17,982 nt of DNA from Parachlamydiaceae bacterium (GTDB lineage Bacteria > Chlamydiota > Chlamydiia > Chlamydiales > Parachlamydiaceae): positions 1 through 17,982 of the forward strand of contig JACDGH010000020.1 of NCBI GenBank assembly GCA_013815395.1, read 5' to 3'. Positions within the stretch are counted from its first letter, which is position 1. Each line of letters begins with the position of its first letter. Positions 8,621 through 16,391 of this stretch are shown here, in pieces. The notes beneath the pieces were generated by a model. The model searched no databases, was not told the origin of the DNA, and worked only from the letters and a program-made list of their open reading frames with translations. A program made the position numbers and the translations under genes.

Positions 8621-10404
8621 GTTTCCTCCTGGGGATATATGGCATTAATGACGTCTGAATATTTCTCGGCAACAATTTCTCTTCTAATTTTCATAGAAGG
8701 GGTTAGCTCTCCACCTTCAATACTTAAAGGGTCCATAATGAAACGGTAAGCATGAATTTGTTCGGCACGATTGAGGTGTTGATTAATGTGGAGCATGAAC
8801 TTTTGCATTTCCTTTTCCATGGCACTAGAATTTAAAAACTCTTCATCGCGCATATTTTGCAAACGTTTTTGACCCTTGAGTCGAGCTATTGCATCAAAAT
8901 TAGGAAAAATAAGGCATGAGGTGAATTTGCGACCTTCTGCAACAACCATGGCCATATCTATCAATGGATTGCGAGTTAGGGCCTGTTCTATAGGTACAGG
9001 GGCAACATACTCTCCGGTTGAAGTTTTATATAGCTCTTTCATCCTCCCCTTGAGGGTCAGATAATTATCGCTATCAATAGTACCTCGATCGCCTGTATGC
9101 ATCCAGCCTTCTTGGTCAAGCGTCTTTGCCGTAATATCAGGCTTGCAATAATATCCACGCATAATTAAAGGACCCTTCACTAAAACTTCGCCCTCCGGAC
9201 TAATCATGATCTTATGCTCAAGTATAGGTGGACCGACAGTGCCGATTTTGTTTTTTTTTGGGAGATTGATGCAAAGGGGACACGCCTCAGTAAGTCCCCA
9301 ACCTTCATAAATTGGCACGCCAATATTTTCAAAAAAATTGTGAAGATGGGGATTTAATGCCGCTCCTCCGCAAATGACAGTGTGTAATTTACCTCCAAGC
9401 GCATCGCGGAGCTTGCTGTATACTAATTTATCGGCCACCCCTTTAAAAAGGGATTTAAAAAACGAGCCTTTTTCTTTTTTTGCCATTGCAAAGGCCCAGT
9501 GTCCAATCATTCTTTTGATGAAACTGGCCGAATGCACATTTTCAACCATCCTATTATAGACCTTTTCCATGAGCCTAGGAACCACGACCATTGTGGTTGG
9601 TTGGATTTCGCGACAGATTGCTCCAAGATTTTTATAATCGTTGGTATAGTATATGCTAATTCCCCAAGCCAAAGCCCACATATTTGTGCAATGACCAAAG
9701 ACATGCGCTAAAGGCAGAACACACAGATAAGAATCTTTTTTAGAATTTAAGTCGAATTTATCAAAATGCAGAACAGCTGATAAGCTCGACTGTGTCACTT
9801 CGACACCCTTAGGCACACCTGTACTACCGCTTGTATAAATGATGACAGCAAGATCTTCAGGTTTGATTGTAGCTTTAATTTGGTTATAGAGACCTGGACG
9901 TTTGACTTCCAATGCTTTTCCTTGTTCAATCAAATTAGCAAGAGTGATGATTTTTTCATGTTGTGGGCTATTTCCGCTGCCATAATTACTACTGTAATTG
10001 TGCATGTCTATGGCTATATCAAAAAGGCCTTGATTTAGTAGACAAGCTTTCCATGTCTCCGCATCATCAAAAAAAATGATCCTCAGCTTGGTTTCAATGA
10101 CTTGATAAACAAAATTTTCATCCGAAATGTTAGCAAAGATGGTCACGGTGACACCGCCCGCAGCCAGAATGGCAAGATCGGCAATGGTCCAGTTTGGGGA
10201 CGAATGCGCTAAAATGCCAACTCTATCCCCTTTTTGCAAGCCAAGTTGATGCAATCCAAGCGATAAATGTTTTACTGAATCTAACATCGATTGCGACGAT
10301 ATGGCATGCCAGCCCTCGCTATCGCGGTAATTCAAAGCTTTCGAATTACTCTCAGAGCTTTCAATATGATTTAGAAGATCGACACAGGTATGCAGCTTAT
10401 TCAT
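8617..10404 (-). CDS. fadD: Long-chain acyl-CoA synthetase, AMP-forming
   Basis: Activates free long-chain fatty acids to acyl-CoA through an acyl-adenylate, supplying substrate for the two enzymes encoded downstream. The adenylate-forming signature YTSGSTGVPKG is at 190-200. YEGWGLTEACP is at 366-376, HTGD at 436-439 and GRMKELYKTSTGEYVAPVPIE at 453-473. The C-terminus has ELTPSMKIRR, typical of the FAA1/FadD15-like branch of long-chain synthetases. Its 595 residues are normal for that branch, and no membrane helix is evident. It is first in a three-gene operon, ending in an ATGA overlap with fadI. AGGA about 13 bases upstream of the ATG is a weak ribosome site. Chain-length preference cannot be read from sequence; a role in phospholipid synthesis from host fatty acids is also possible. 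Confidence 0.9.
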   Translation of the reverse strand: MNKLHTCVDLLNHIESSESNSKALNYRDSEGWHAISSQSMLDSVKHLSLGLHQLGLQKGDRVGILAHSSPNWTIADLAILAAGGVTVTIFANISDENFVYQVIETKLRIIFFDDAETWKACLLNQGLFDIAIDMHNYSSNYGSGNSPQHEKIITLANLIEQGKALEVKRPGLYNQIKATIKPEDLAVIIYTSGSTGVPKGVEVTQSSLSAVLHFDKFDLNSKKDSYLCVLPLAHVFGHCTNMWALAWGISIYYTNDYKNLGAICREIQPTTMVVVPRLMEKVYNRMVENVHSASFIKRMIGHWAFAMAKKEKGSFFKSLFKGVADKLVYSKLRDALGGKLHTVICGGAALNPHLHNFFENIGVPIYEGWGLTEACPLCINLPKKNKIGTVGPPILEHKIMISPEGEVLVKGPLIMRGYYCKPDITAKTLDQEGWMHTGDRGTIDSDNYLTLKGRMKELYKTSTGEYVAPVPIEQALTRNPLIDMAMVVAEGRKFTSCLIFPNFDAIARLKGQKRLQNMRDEEFLNSSAMEKEMQKFMLHINQHLNRAEQIHAYRFIMDPLSIEGGELTPSMKIRREIVAEKYSDVINAIYPQEET

Positions 10405-10728
10405 ACGATCACCATCCTGTTCGGGATAGTACTATATTTTTTATTTACCACATAGAAGGAAATATTTTTGCTTTTCGACTAAGCAGTTAGCTTTTATCTT
10501 TTTGCAAAGCGCAGCAGGAGCTGCGCACTCCCAACGCTTTGCGTAGTCAAGATTCGCTTACTTCAAAAAGCTCTTGAATGGCCAACAAATTATTATTTTA
10601 CATAATTAATTCTTGAAGCCCTTAATGCTCCTTTTATGAATAGTAAGAAAGCTGTGAAGCGAAAAGTGGGATATTAAAAAACAGAATTAGCTGAATAAAT
10701 TAGAGAATTTAAGGCAACCCGCCAATTT
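10405..10728. other. 324-bp intergenic region between nqrE and fadD
   Basis: No open frame here is credible. The stretch separates the end of the nqr operon from the start of the fad operon on the same strand, so it should hold the nqr terminator and the fad promoter. I see no clear sigma70-type hexamer pair. A 10-bp perfect palindrome ATAGTACTAT (10426-10435) lies close upstream of the fadD start and could be an operator, but a palindrome this short can arise by chance. The hairpin at 10504-10542 is listed separately. Confidence 0.5.
10504..10542. repeat. Two partly exclusive hairpins upstream of fadD
   Basis: GCGCAGC (10509-10515) pairs with GCTGCGC (10520-10526) around a 4-nt loop. GCAAAGCG (10504-10511) also pairs with CGCTTTGC (10535-10542). 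The two pairings share three bases, so they compete. There is no T run on the downstream side of either strand, so a simple intrinsic terminator is not supported. An attenuator in the fadD leader or a remnant of a dispersed repeat are alternatives. Confidence 0.4.
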
Positions 10729-11448
10729 TCAACCTTTATCGGTAAATGGCCTTTCTGAAGGAGCATCTGTGGGAACTTCGGTGACTTTGCCCACAACCCC
10801 TGAAGGTGTGGATAGCTTAATGCCTGTAAACCCTTGAAATGCCATCGCCATTAAACCTGTCATAATAAATGTGATTCCCATGCCCCTAAGCGCGGGAATC
10901 ACATTCGATGTGGCTAACTTTTCACGGATAGCTGCTACCAACGCGATAGCCACCCACCAACCCATGCCTGAACCAAATACATAAACCAGATTGGGGGTAA
11001 ACGGATAATCGCGCGTCACTGCAAAAAGGCAAGCACCCAAAATAGCGCAGTTCACTGCAATCAAGGGGAGATATAAACCTAGAGATAGATATAAAGCCGG
11101 TGCCATTTTTTCGATGACAATTTCCAAAATCTGCACAAAACCAGCAATGACTGAAATAAATAATAAAAATTCAAGGAAGCCTAAATCTACTTTGGCCGCA
11201 TCAATCCCAATCACACTTAGCCAACTCAATGCACCTGGACTGGTAATAAAACGGTGCACGCACCAGTTTAACACACCAGACACTGTTAAAACAAATACAA
11301 CCGCGAGACCTAATCCATTCGCCGTTTTTAATTTGGTGGAACAAGCTAAATAGGTGCACATCCCCAAAAAGTTAGCTAATAAGAAGTTTTCAATAAAGAC
11401 AGCCTGAATCAACAATCCAAACAAATTGATGGGCTCATAATTCGACAT
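10729..11448 (-). CDS. nqrE: Na+-translocating NADH:quinone oxidoreductase subunit E
   Basis: Integral membrane subunit of the sodium-pumping NADH:quinone oxidoreductase, homologous to NqrD and to RnfA; the D/E pair forms part of the sodium path and holds an iron centre. The N-terminus NLFGLLIQAVFIENFLLANF and a later CAILGACLFAV carry the conserved cysteine-containing half-helices of this family, and about six membrane helices are evident. The length of 239 residues exceeds that of Vibrio NqrE (about 198). The excess is mainly a polar C-terminal tail of about 40 residues (GVVGKVTEVPTDAPSE region), as I recall for chlamydial NqrE. AAGGAG precedes the ATG. The gene starts 14 bp after the nqrD stop and is last in the operon. 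Confidence 0.94.
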   Translation of the reverse strand: MSNYEPINLFGLLIQAVFIENFLLANFLGMCTYLACSTKLKTANGLGLAVVFVLTVSGVLNWCVHRFITSPGALSWLSVIGIDAAKVDLGFLEFLLFISVIAGFVQILEIVIEKMAPALYLSLGLYLPLIAVNCAILGACLFAVTRDYPFTPNLVYVFGSGMGWWVAIALVAAIREKLATSNVIPALRGMGITFIMTGLMAMAFQGFTGIKLSTPSGVVGKVTEVPTDAPSERPFTDKG

Positions 11449-11462
11449 GATAACTCCTTCGA

Positions 11463-12095
11463 CTACGCTTTTTTATTTATGATATTAAATACCCAAATCA
11501 TGCCACCGATAATAAAAAATGCTGCTGGAGGACTAACCATCAAGGCGAAGTTATCGTAAGCATCGGGATGTTCGGCTGTAGCGTACCAGCTCATTGGCAC
11601 CACTTGATACCCAAACAGCTGACCGAAGCCAAAAAGTTCTCTTATTCCTCCAACGATACATAATACCCCTGCATAGCCTAAACCGGCACCTAAGCCATCT
11701 AAAAAGGCAGGTAGGGGAGCTACGCTTTTCGCCATCCCTTCAGTGCGTCCCATCACAATGCAATTGGTGATAATTAACCCAACAAAGACGCTCATGACCT
11801 TAGAAATGCTGTAAAAATAAGCTTGCAAGAATTGGTCAATGATAATAACAAAGACTGAAATAATGGCTAATTGCGTGATCATCCTAACGCTATCAGGCGT
11901 GACTTTACGTAACAGCGACACCAATAAAGAAGAAAAAGCTGTCACAAAAGAAACAGATAATCCCATCGTAATTGATACAGAAAGCCGATTAGTCACCCCA
12001 AGAGCGGAACAAATTCCTAAAACAGCTACCAGAACTTGATTTCCACCCCACAGTTGATTGGTTAGAAATGACATACTTGAGACTTTCTGTGTCAT
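11463..12095 (-). CDS. nqrD: Na+-translocating NADH:quinone oxidoreductase subunit D
   Basis: Hydrophobic subunit pairing with NqrE in the sodium-translocating core of the complex. About six membrane helices are visible, and LGICSALGVTNRLS and LIITNCIVMGRTEGMA hold the conserved cysteines of the family. The ATG at 12095 is chosen over an in-frame start at 12155. The longer version would add 20 lysine-rich residues (MASKKLTTNRPKFKKKG) that lie within nqrC coding sequence and are not part of the family. The chosen start gives 210 residues, the normal length. It lies 4 bp after the nqrC stop, with GGGG a little far upstream inside the nqrC end, so translation may depend on coupling. Confidence 0.93.
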   Translation of the reverse strand: MTQKVSSMSFLTNQLWGGNQVLVAVLGICSALGVTNRLSVSITMGLSVSFVTAFSSLLVSLLRKVTPDSVRMITQLAIISVFVIIIDQFLQAYFYSISKVMSVFVGLIITNCIVMGRTEGMAKSVAPLPAFLDGLGAGLGYAGVLCIVGGIRELFGFGQLFGYQVVPMSWYATAEHPDAYDNFALMVSPPAAFFIIGGMIWVFNIINKKA

Positions 12096-12099
12096 AACT

Positions 12100-13098
12100 T
12101 TAGTCCCCTTTTTTTTGAATTTCGGACGGTTTGTCGTTAACTTTTTGCTTGCCACTTTCCGCCTGAAGTTTCATCAAGAAAGAACGGTAAGGTGCAAGTA
12201 CATCTCTATAAGCATCAGTAACGCCATTACCAGTCAAAGTAGCCCCTGCCATCCCATCTACAGCGCTTCTAGCTTTAGGGGCATCGCCCAATACTTCAGC
12301 GACTTTTCCTTTAACTACCACAATACCTAAAGGAGCAGTTTTAAAATCAGTTTGTCCGCTTGCACCAGCCTGAAAGATTTTTTTTCCTGGAAATAGATTT
12401 TGCCAAGGTGGATCAGCGATATTTGCCCCTAATCCAGGTGTCTCCTTTTGATCGTACCAAGTAATCCCTATCACTGAATCCCCATCCGGTTTTATAGCTA
12501 GATAACCATAAATGGCATCCCACAATCCAAAACCATTCACAGGGATCACATAACCTTCCGCCAGATCTTCGGAAGCCTCTTTTTCCACATTCCCTTCCGC
12601 CGCTAGATTAGGCATGATCTTATAAATAAGCATCAATGGCTCTTTGTAATAACCGGATTTTTTATAGGTATTTACATACTGATCTTCAACAATTTTAGCC
12701 GCTTCAAAAGTATTTAATTTACCTTCTTTGTCCACAAGAAAAGGTCTTAAACGCCTTTTAAAAACTTCAAGCAATTGTTGCTGAGTGGCAATTTGTGGCA
12801 CTGAACCAGGAACCAATAACCCATCGGGCGAATATTTGGCCAGCACAGATTTTCCGTCGCTATCAGGCAGCAAAAAGTTACCCTCATGATTGAGAATTTT
12901 TGCCGCGATCATCATCTGTTTGCTGCGATCAAGCTCTTTGGCAATCTCTTTCGGTTTTGCTAAGACGCTTGCTAAAACCGATAAAATTAATGCACAGATA
13001 AAGCTCAAAATAACCATAAACATAATGGTTCTATAATTGCTCATCCCAGGTGCCGGAGAAGAATCAGGAGTTGCTTGCTTAGGCGGTTGCTCGGACAC
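12100..13098 (-). CDS. nqrC: Na+-translocating NADH:quinone oxidoreductase subunit C (FMN-binding)
   Basis: Membrane-anchored subunit carrying a covalently bound FMN in an extracytoplasmic domain, passing electrons within the Nqr complex. One membrane helix lies at about 24-47. The flavin domain ends with DGMAGATLTGNGV (281-293), in which Thr287 would be the FMN-phosphoester residue. The usual Ser/Thr of the S(T)GAT motif is Ala284 here. The domain also has GLWDAIYGYLA (191-201) and ETPGLGANI (219-227), both typical. At 332 residues it is longer than Vibrio NqrC (about 257), with additions at the polar N-terminus, around 80-180 and at the lysine-rich C-terminus. The start is GTG, preceded by AGAGGAG at 8-base spacing; it overlaps the end of nqrB by 20 bp. 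A later ATG (Met19) is possible but would lose this ribosome site. Confidence 0.93.
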   Translation of the reverse strand: MSEQPPKQATPDSSPAPGMSNYRTIMFMVILSFICALILSVLASVLAKPKEIAKELDRSKQMMIAAKILNHEGNFLLPDSDGKSVLAKYSPDGLLVPGSVPQIATQQQLLEVFKRRLRPFLVDKEGKLNTFEAAKIVEDQYVNTYKKSGYYKEPLMLIYKIMPNLAAEGNVEKEASEDLAEGYVIPVNGFGLWDAIYGYLAIKPDGDSVIGITWYDQKETPGLGANIADPPWQNLFPGKKIFQAGASGQTDFKTAPLGIVVVKGKVAEVLGDAPKARSAVDGMAGATLTGNGVTDAYRDVLAPYRSFLMKLQAESGKQKVNDKPSEIQKKGD

Positions 13099-14614
13099 GT
13101 GTTATACTCCTCTTCCTATAGTTGCGGGCGGCATAATAATCAAAAAGTGGAGCAAAGACATTTCCCATTAAAATGGCCAACATGACTCCTTCTGGATAAG
13201 CTGGATTAATACAGCGAATTACAATCGTTATAAGGCCACAAAATAATCCATAGACCCATTTAGCTGATGCCATGCTCGGCGAAGAAACGGGATCAGTCGC
13301 CATAAAAACAAGTCCAAAGGCCAACCCACCCACAAGTAAATGTTTGTATGCCGGAAAACCAAAAACGGCAGGATTCCATGCCCCGCCATCAACTCCAACG
13401 TACTTACTGATGATTTCAAAAGCAAACGCTGTAAGAAAAGCTCCAAGAGCCATACTAACCATAGTGCGCCAAGAACCAACGCCTGTGTAAATGAGAAAAA
13501 TTGCCCCTAGCAAGCAAGCTAGTACGGATGTTTCACCAATACAACCCATTTTATCGCCGAAAAAAAAGTTCCAATCCTGGTTGTGCCCAATTCCATGATC
13601 CAAGGCTGAAAAATGATAGGCATCTTCATAATATCCAGAAGATAAACCCAATCCGCCATCTATGGCTGGGCTAGTTACAAAACTACGCATTTGCTCTTGG
13701 CTTAGCTGACCCAGAGTAGCCTCATGGCTGCCTAAATTATTCCATTTATCAAAATATTTTTCGATCACAGGATAGCTGCTGACATTACTTCCCAAATCAT
13801 TAGTCGCAATCGCATCAACATGCACGCGTTTGATATCAGCAGTGACATTAAATTTGGCAAGACTGGTCGCCTGGCTATATCCATCAATCGGAGTAGTGTG
13901 CGCATCGCGGTTCATTTCTACTAAACTGCGTCTTATAGAAGTGGGATTGGTTCCCACCCACACATCACCTGACATCTTTCCTGGAAATGTAAAGAACAAA
14001 AAAGCTCTGCAAGCTAAAGCAGGATTGACGATATTCATTCCTGAACCACCAAAGACTTCTTTAGAAAGAACTATACCAATAGATACCCCAACAGCTGCCA
14101 TCCAATAGGGTATGGTCGCAGGTAGAATCAATACATATAAGATACCCGTTACCAGAAATCCTTCAGAGATCTCATGTCCACGGACACAGGCAAAAAGCGC
14201 CTCCCAAAGACCTCCTACAGCATACGAAATCAAGAGCAAAGGCAATATCGCCGCTAATCCTGTGGTGATAAACGCCAAATAGCGATTATCTTTTGCAGCA
14301 AAGTCCAGATATCCTTGAAGTGTCGTAGAACTTGTCAGATATTCATTCATGATTCGATAATCACCACTTGAATAGACATATGACTGTAAGCCGGTATTCC
14401 ATATTGCCCATAAAAGACAAGGCATTAAAGCATAAACCACCAGCATCATCCAACGCTTTACATCAATAGCATCGCGTATATGAGGTCCTTTAGAGGTATT
14501 AATGGGGGCTTCATATAAAAAGGTGTCACCCGCTGTTACCAGAGGTTTAAGCCGATGCAGGGGTTTACCCTTTTCAACTAAAGAGAGTTGGTAATCTAAT
14601 AATCGCTTTAACAT
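13079..14614 (-). CDS. nqrB: Na+-translocating NADH:quinone oxidoreductase subunit B
   Basis: Largest membrane subunit of the sodium-pumping NADH dehydrogenase, carrying covalent FMN and contributing to quinone binding and sodium transfer. The flavinylation motif DGYSQATSL (244-252) gives Thr250 as the probable FMN site. Hydrophobic helices begin near residue 55, with GLWEALFACVRGHEISEGFL at 135-154. The segment FGGSGMNIVNPALACRAFLF (188-207) and the C-terminal NPAYPEGVMLAILMGNVFAP are highly characteristic. At 511 residues it is longer than the Vibrio protein (about 412), with an extra segment near 260-350, consistent with the chlamydial form. It is first of four nqr genes; nqrA and nqrF are absent, as in Chlamydia, where they lie elsewhere. 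Only a weak ribosome site precedes the ATG. Confidence 0.95.
   Translation of the reverse strand: MLKRLLDYQLSLVEKGKPLHRLKPLVTAGDTFLYEAPINTSKGPHIRDAIDVKRWMMLVVYALMPCLLWAIWNTGLQSYVYSSGDYRIMNEYLTSSTTLQGYLDFAAKDNRYLAFITTGLAAILPLLLISYAVGGLWEALFACVRGHEISEGFLVTGILYVLILPATIPYWMAAVGVSIGIVLSKEVFGGSGMNIVNPALACRAFLFFTFPGKMSGDVWVGTNPTSIRRSLVEMNRDAHTTPIDGYSQATSLAKFNVTADIKRVHVDAIATNDLGSNVSSYPVIEKYFDKWNNLGSHEATLGQLSQEQMRSFVTSPAIDGGLGLSSGYYEDAYHFSALDHGIGHNQDWNFFFGDKMGCIGETSVLACLLGAIFLIYTGVGSWRTMVSMALGAFLTAFAFEIISKYVGVDGGAWNPAVFGFPAYKHLLVGGLAFGLVFMATDPVSSPSMASAKWVYGLFCGLITIVIRCINPAYPEGVMLAILMGNVFAPLFDYYAARNYRKRSITRVRATA
13107..13113 (-). promoter_or_regulatory. Ribosome binding site supporting the GTG start of nqrC
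   Basis: AGAGGAG on the minus strand lies eight bases before the GTG at 13098, inside the end of nqrB. It favours the GTG start over the downstream ATG at Met19. Confidence 0.6.
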
Positions 14615-14647
14615 GCCGAAGTACCTAGTGCTTGAACTTTAAACGCA

Positions 14648-14675
14648 AGGTTAGCAAAATCTCAAGAAATGTCAA
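14648..14675 (-). promoter_or_regulatory. Candidate sigma70-type promoter of the nqr operon
   Basis: On the minus strand a perfect TTGACA (14675-14670) is followed after 16 bases by TAACCT (14653-14648), a poor -10 that matches only three of six consensus bases. Transcription would start about 25-30 bases before the nqrB ATG. The -35 match and position are good; the -10 is weak. Confidence 0.4.
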
Positions 14676-14827
14676 TCAGAAAGATGCCCTGATGAACGGA
14701 AAGGGTGCAATAATTGATATACTACATTGGGTAAACGCCCCTTTAAAATTTTTTAAAGTATGTTAGAAAATGATTTTGTTTCTTTATACTGGGAATGAAA
14801 TTCAAAGACGCTATGAATAATATGACG

Positions 14828-14900
14828 TATACCTAAATGCAGTCAAAAATCGGTTTTTGGTAAAGATAAATCCGATTTATCGAATGCGTTTAGGCATATA
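14828..14900. repeat. Inverted repeat, copy 1 of a palindromic element
   Basis: The left arm at 14828-14853 (TATACCTAAATGCAG then TCAAAAATCGG) pairs imperfectly with the right arm at 14872-14900, across an 18-nt loop. The arms also match both arms of the element at 17107-17155. It lies between the end of the first paralogous gene and the nqr promoter. No T run follows on the minus strand, so a plain intrinsic terminator is not evident. Confidence 0.7.
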
Positions 14901-14923
14901 TTCCTTCCATTATCTAGAAAATT

Positions 14924-15418
14924 TTATTGACATCCCGTAGAAGTGCTCTCAATTTCCTTCAATGCAATAATAATATTTTGTTTCAAAAAACTTTCCTTAG
15001 AATTGATAATTTGAAGTATTCGATTTTTAATTTCAATTTCGTGAAGCTTAAAAATTTTTTGAATCACACCTCTATCTTTAATTTTAAGAATTTTCCCCTT
15101 TTCTGATAAATTTTCTGTTAAAGCCGTAGCATTGGCTTCTTCAACAACCCCATCGATAGCAGAAAAATATATTTCATAAGCTAGCATATTTTTTAGATTT
15201 TTTGATAAGTTTGTTTTGAAAGCTTGTTGAACTTCATTTTGTACTTCTACACTAAATTGCACCCCTTCTGGTACACATTCTTTAAAAATAGCAGCAAATC
15301 TTGAGTTACTAACTTCATCTAATACTTCTTTGACTATATGGGAACGTTCTGACATACATTCGGCTAATCTCCATTTATTAGGATAAACTTCTTGTATTGG
15401 TGGAATATATAAACTCAT
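14924..15418 (-). CDS. Hypothetical protein, paralogous family member A
   Basis: I do not recognise this 164-residue protein. It is soluble-looking, rich in Lys, Glu and Ile, mostly predicted helical by eye, with no signal peptide or membrane helix. It aligns end to end with the next gene upstream (15588-16091). By hand about 93 of 164 positions are identical, including IPPIQ, VYPNKWRLAECMS (11-23), VQFSVE, ALTEN and KGKILKI (107-113) followed by RG and IQK. It is also distantly related to the third gene in the row. The ATG at 15418 is chosen over a TTG one codon earlier because AGGGAG stands five bases before it and the paralog starts at the same point. Tandem duplication is the clear origin. 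A secreted effector role would fit a chlamydial lineage-specific family but is speculation. Confidence 0.8.
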   Translation of the reverse strand: MSLYIPPIQEVYPNKWRLAECMSERSHIVKEVLDEVSNSRFAAIFKECVPEGVQFSVEVQNEVQQAFKTNLSKNLKNMLAYEIYFSAIDGVVEEANATALTENLSEKGKILKIKDRGVIQKIFKLHEIEIKNRILQIINSKESFLKQNIIIALKEIESTSTGCQ

Positions 15419-15587
15419 CAAATCTCCCTTATTATTTTTATAATGATTATTTTTCTGATAGCAGTAAAAATATTTTTTATTTCACAATCCTATTTATTTC
15501 CATAATTCTTGAAAAGAATATATACTAAAATGATTTAAATATACAGGATTTAATAAAATTTAATAACATTTGAAAATGACTAATTTC

Positions 15588-16091
15588 CTATTCTTCTTTT
15601 GATTCGTTAACAGCAATTTCTTTCAATGCATCGATAATATTCAGTTTAAAAAAATCAGCAGGGAAATTGACACTTAGCATAAAACGTTTTTTTAATTCAA
15701 TTTCATTATACTTAATTCTTTTTTGAATTTGCCCTCTTTCAATGATTTTAAGGATTTTACCCTTTTTCAATGGATTTTCTGTCAGAGCAGGTGCGAATTG
15801 TTCATCAACAAAGCCTTCAATTGCAAGAAGATACACCTCGTAAGCAAGCCTTTTTTTAAGATCTTTTTTTAATTTATTTAAAATATTTTGTCGGATTTTC
15901 TCTTGCGTTTCTACACTAAATTGCACATCTTTCGGCACACTTTCTTTAAAAATAGTTTCAAATCTCGATGGGGATAGCTCTTTAATATTTTCTAATACTT
16001 CTTTGAAAATAGGTGATCGTGCTGACATACATTCAGCTAATCTCCACTTATTAGGATACACATCTTGTATTGGCGGAATATATATATACAT
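15588..16091 (-). CDS. Hypothetical protein, paralogous family member B
   Basis: Unrecognised 167-residue protein, closest relative of member A. Both begin with IPPIQ and VYPNKWRLAECMS and share the central KKGKILKI (109-116) and RG.IQK block (119-124), the core also seen in member C. It has three extra residues after residue 35 compared with A and a very charged C-terminus (NESKEE). There is no signal peptide, membrane helix or metal-binding pattern. AGGAG lies five bases before the ATG, and the ribosome-site context (AAGGAGATTCG) closely resembles that of A, so the duplication included the 5' leader. A 169-bp AT-rich gap separates it from A; I see no terminator there, so the two may be co-transcribed. 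Confidence 0.8.
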   Translation of the reverse strand: MYIYIPPIQDVYPNKWRLAECMSARSPIFKEVLENIKELSPSRFETIFKESVPKDVQFSVETQEKIRQNILNKLKKDLKKRLAYEVYLLAIEGFVDEQFAPALTENPLKKGKILKIIERGQIQKRIKYNEIELKKRFMLSVNFPADFFKLNIIDALKEIAVNESKEE

Positions 16092-16391
16092 CGAATCTCC
16101 TTGTATTTATTTTTACATTTTTAAAAAGGCAAATCAATATTATTGTTAAATGCCCAATTTTAATTTAACTGTAAAATTATATGTGAGTGGATCATTTAAA
16201 TAAATACAAATTGAATACAAAATGAATATTGTCGCGCTTAATTAAGTTCTTGAATAGGTTGGGGCGAGCATGTGATAAAGGTGTAGGTAGTAAATGGAGT
16301 GAATGATTTTCAATACATAGACAAAATGGGAAAAACATTTTCGTATTAGCTACCAAATCTATCTGAACTAGGAAAAGATAAAACTTGTATT
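16092..16391. other. 300-bp AT-rich gap between paralogs B and C
   Basis: No credible gene on either strand. The sequence is strongly AT-rich and should contain the promoter of member B, since members B and C are both on the minus strand, but no hexamer pair stands out. No hairpin with a T run was found after member C. Confidence 0.4.

Noticed and set aside
12096..12155. 20-codon upstream extension of nqrD
   Set aside because: It overlaps the end of nqrC and would add a lysine-rich leader not found in NqrD; the shorter start gives the family's normal length.
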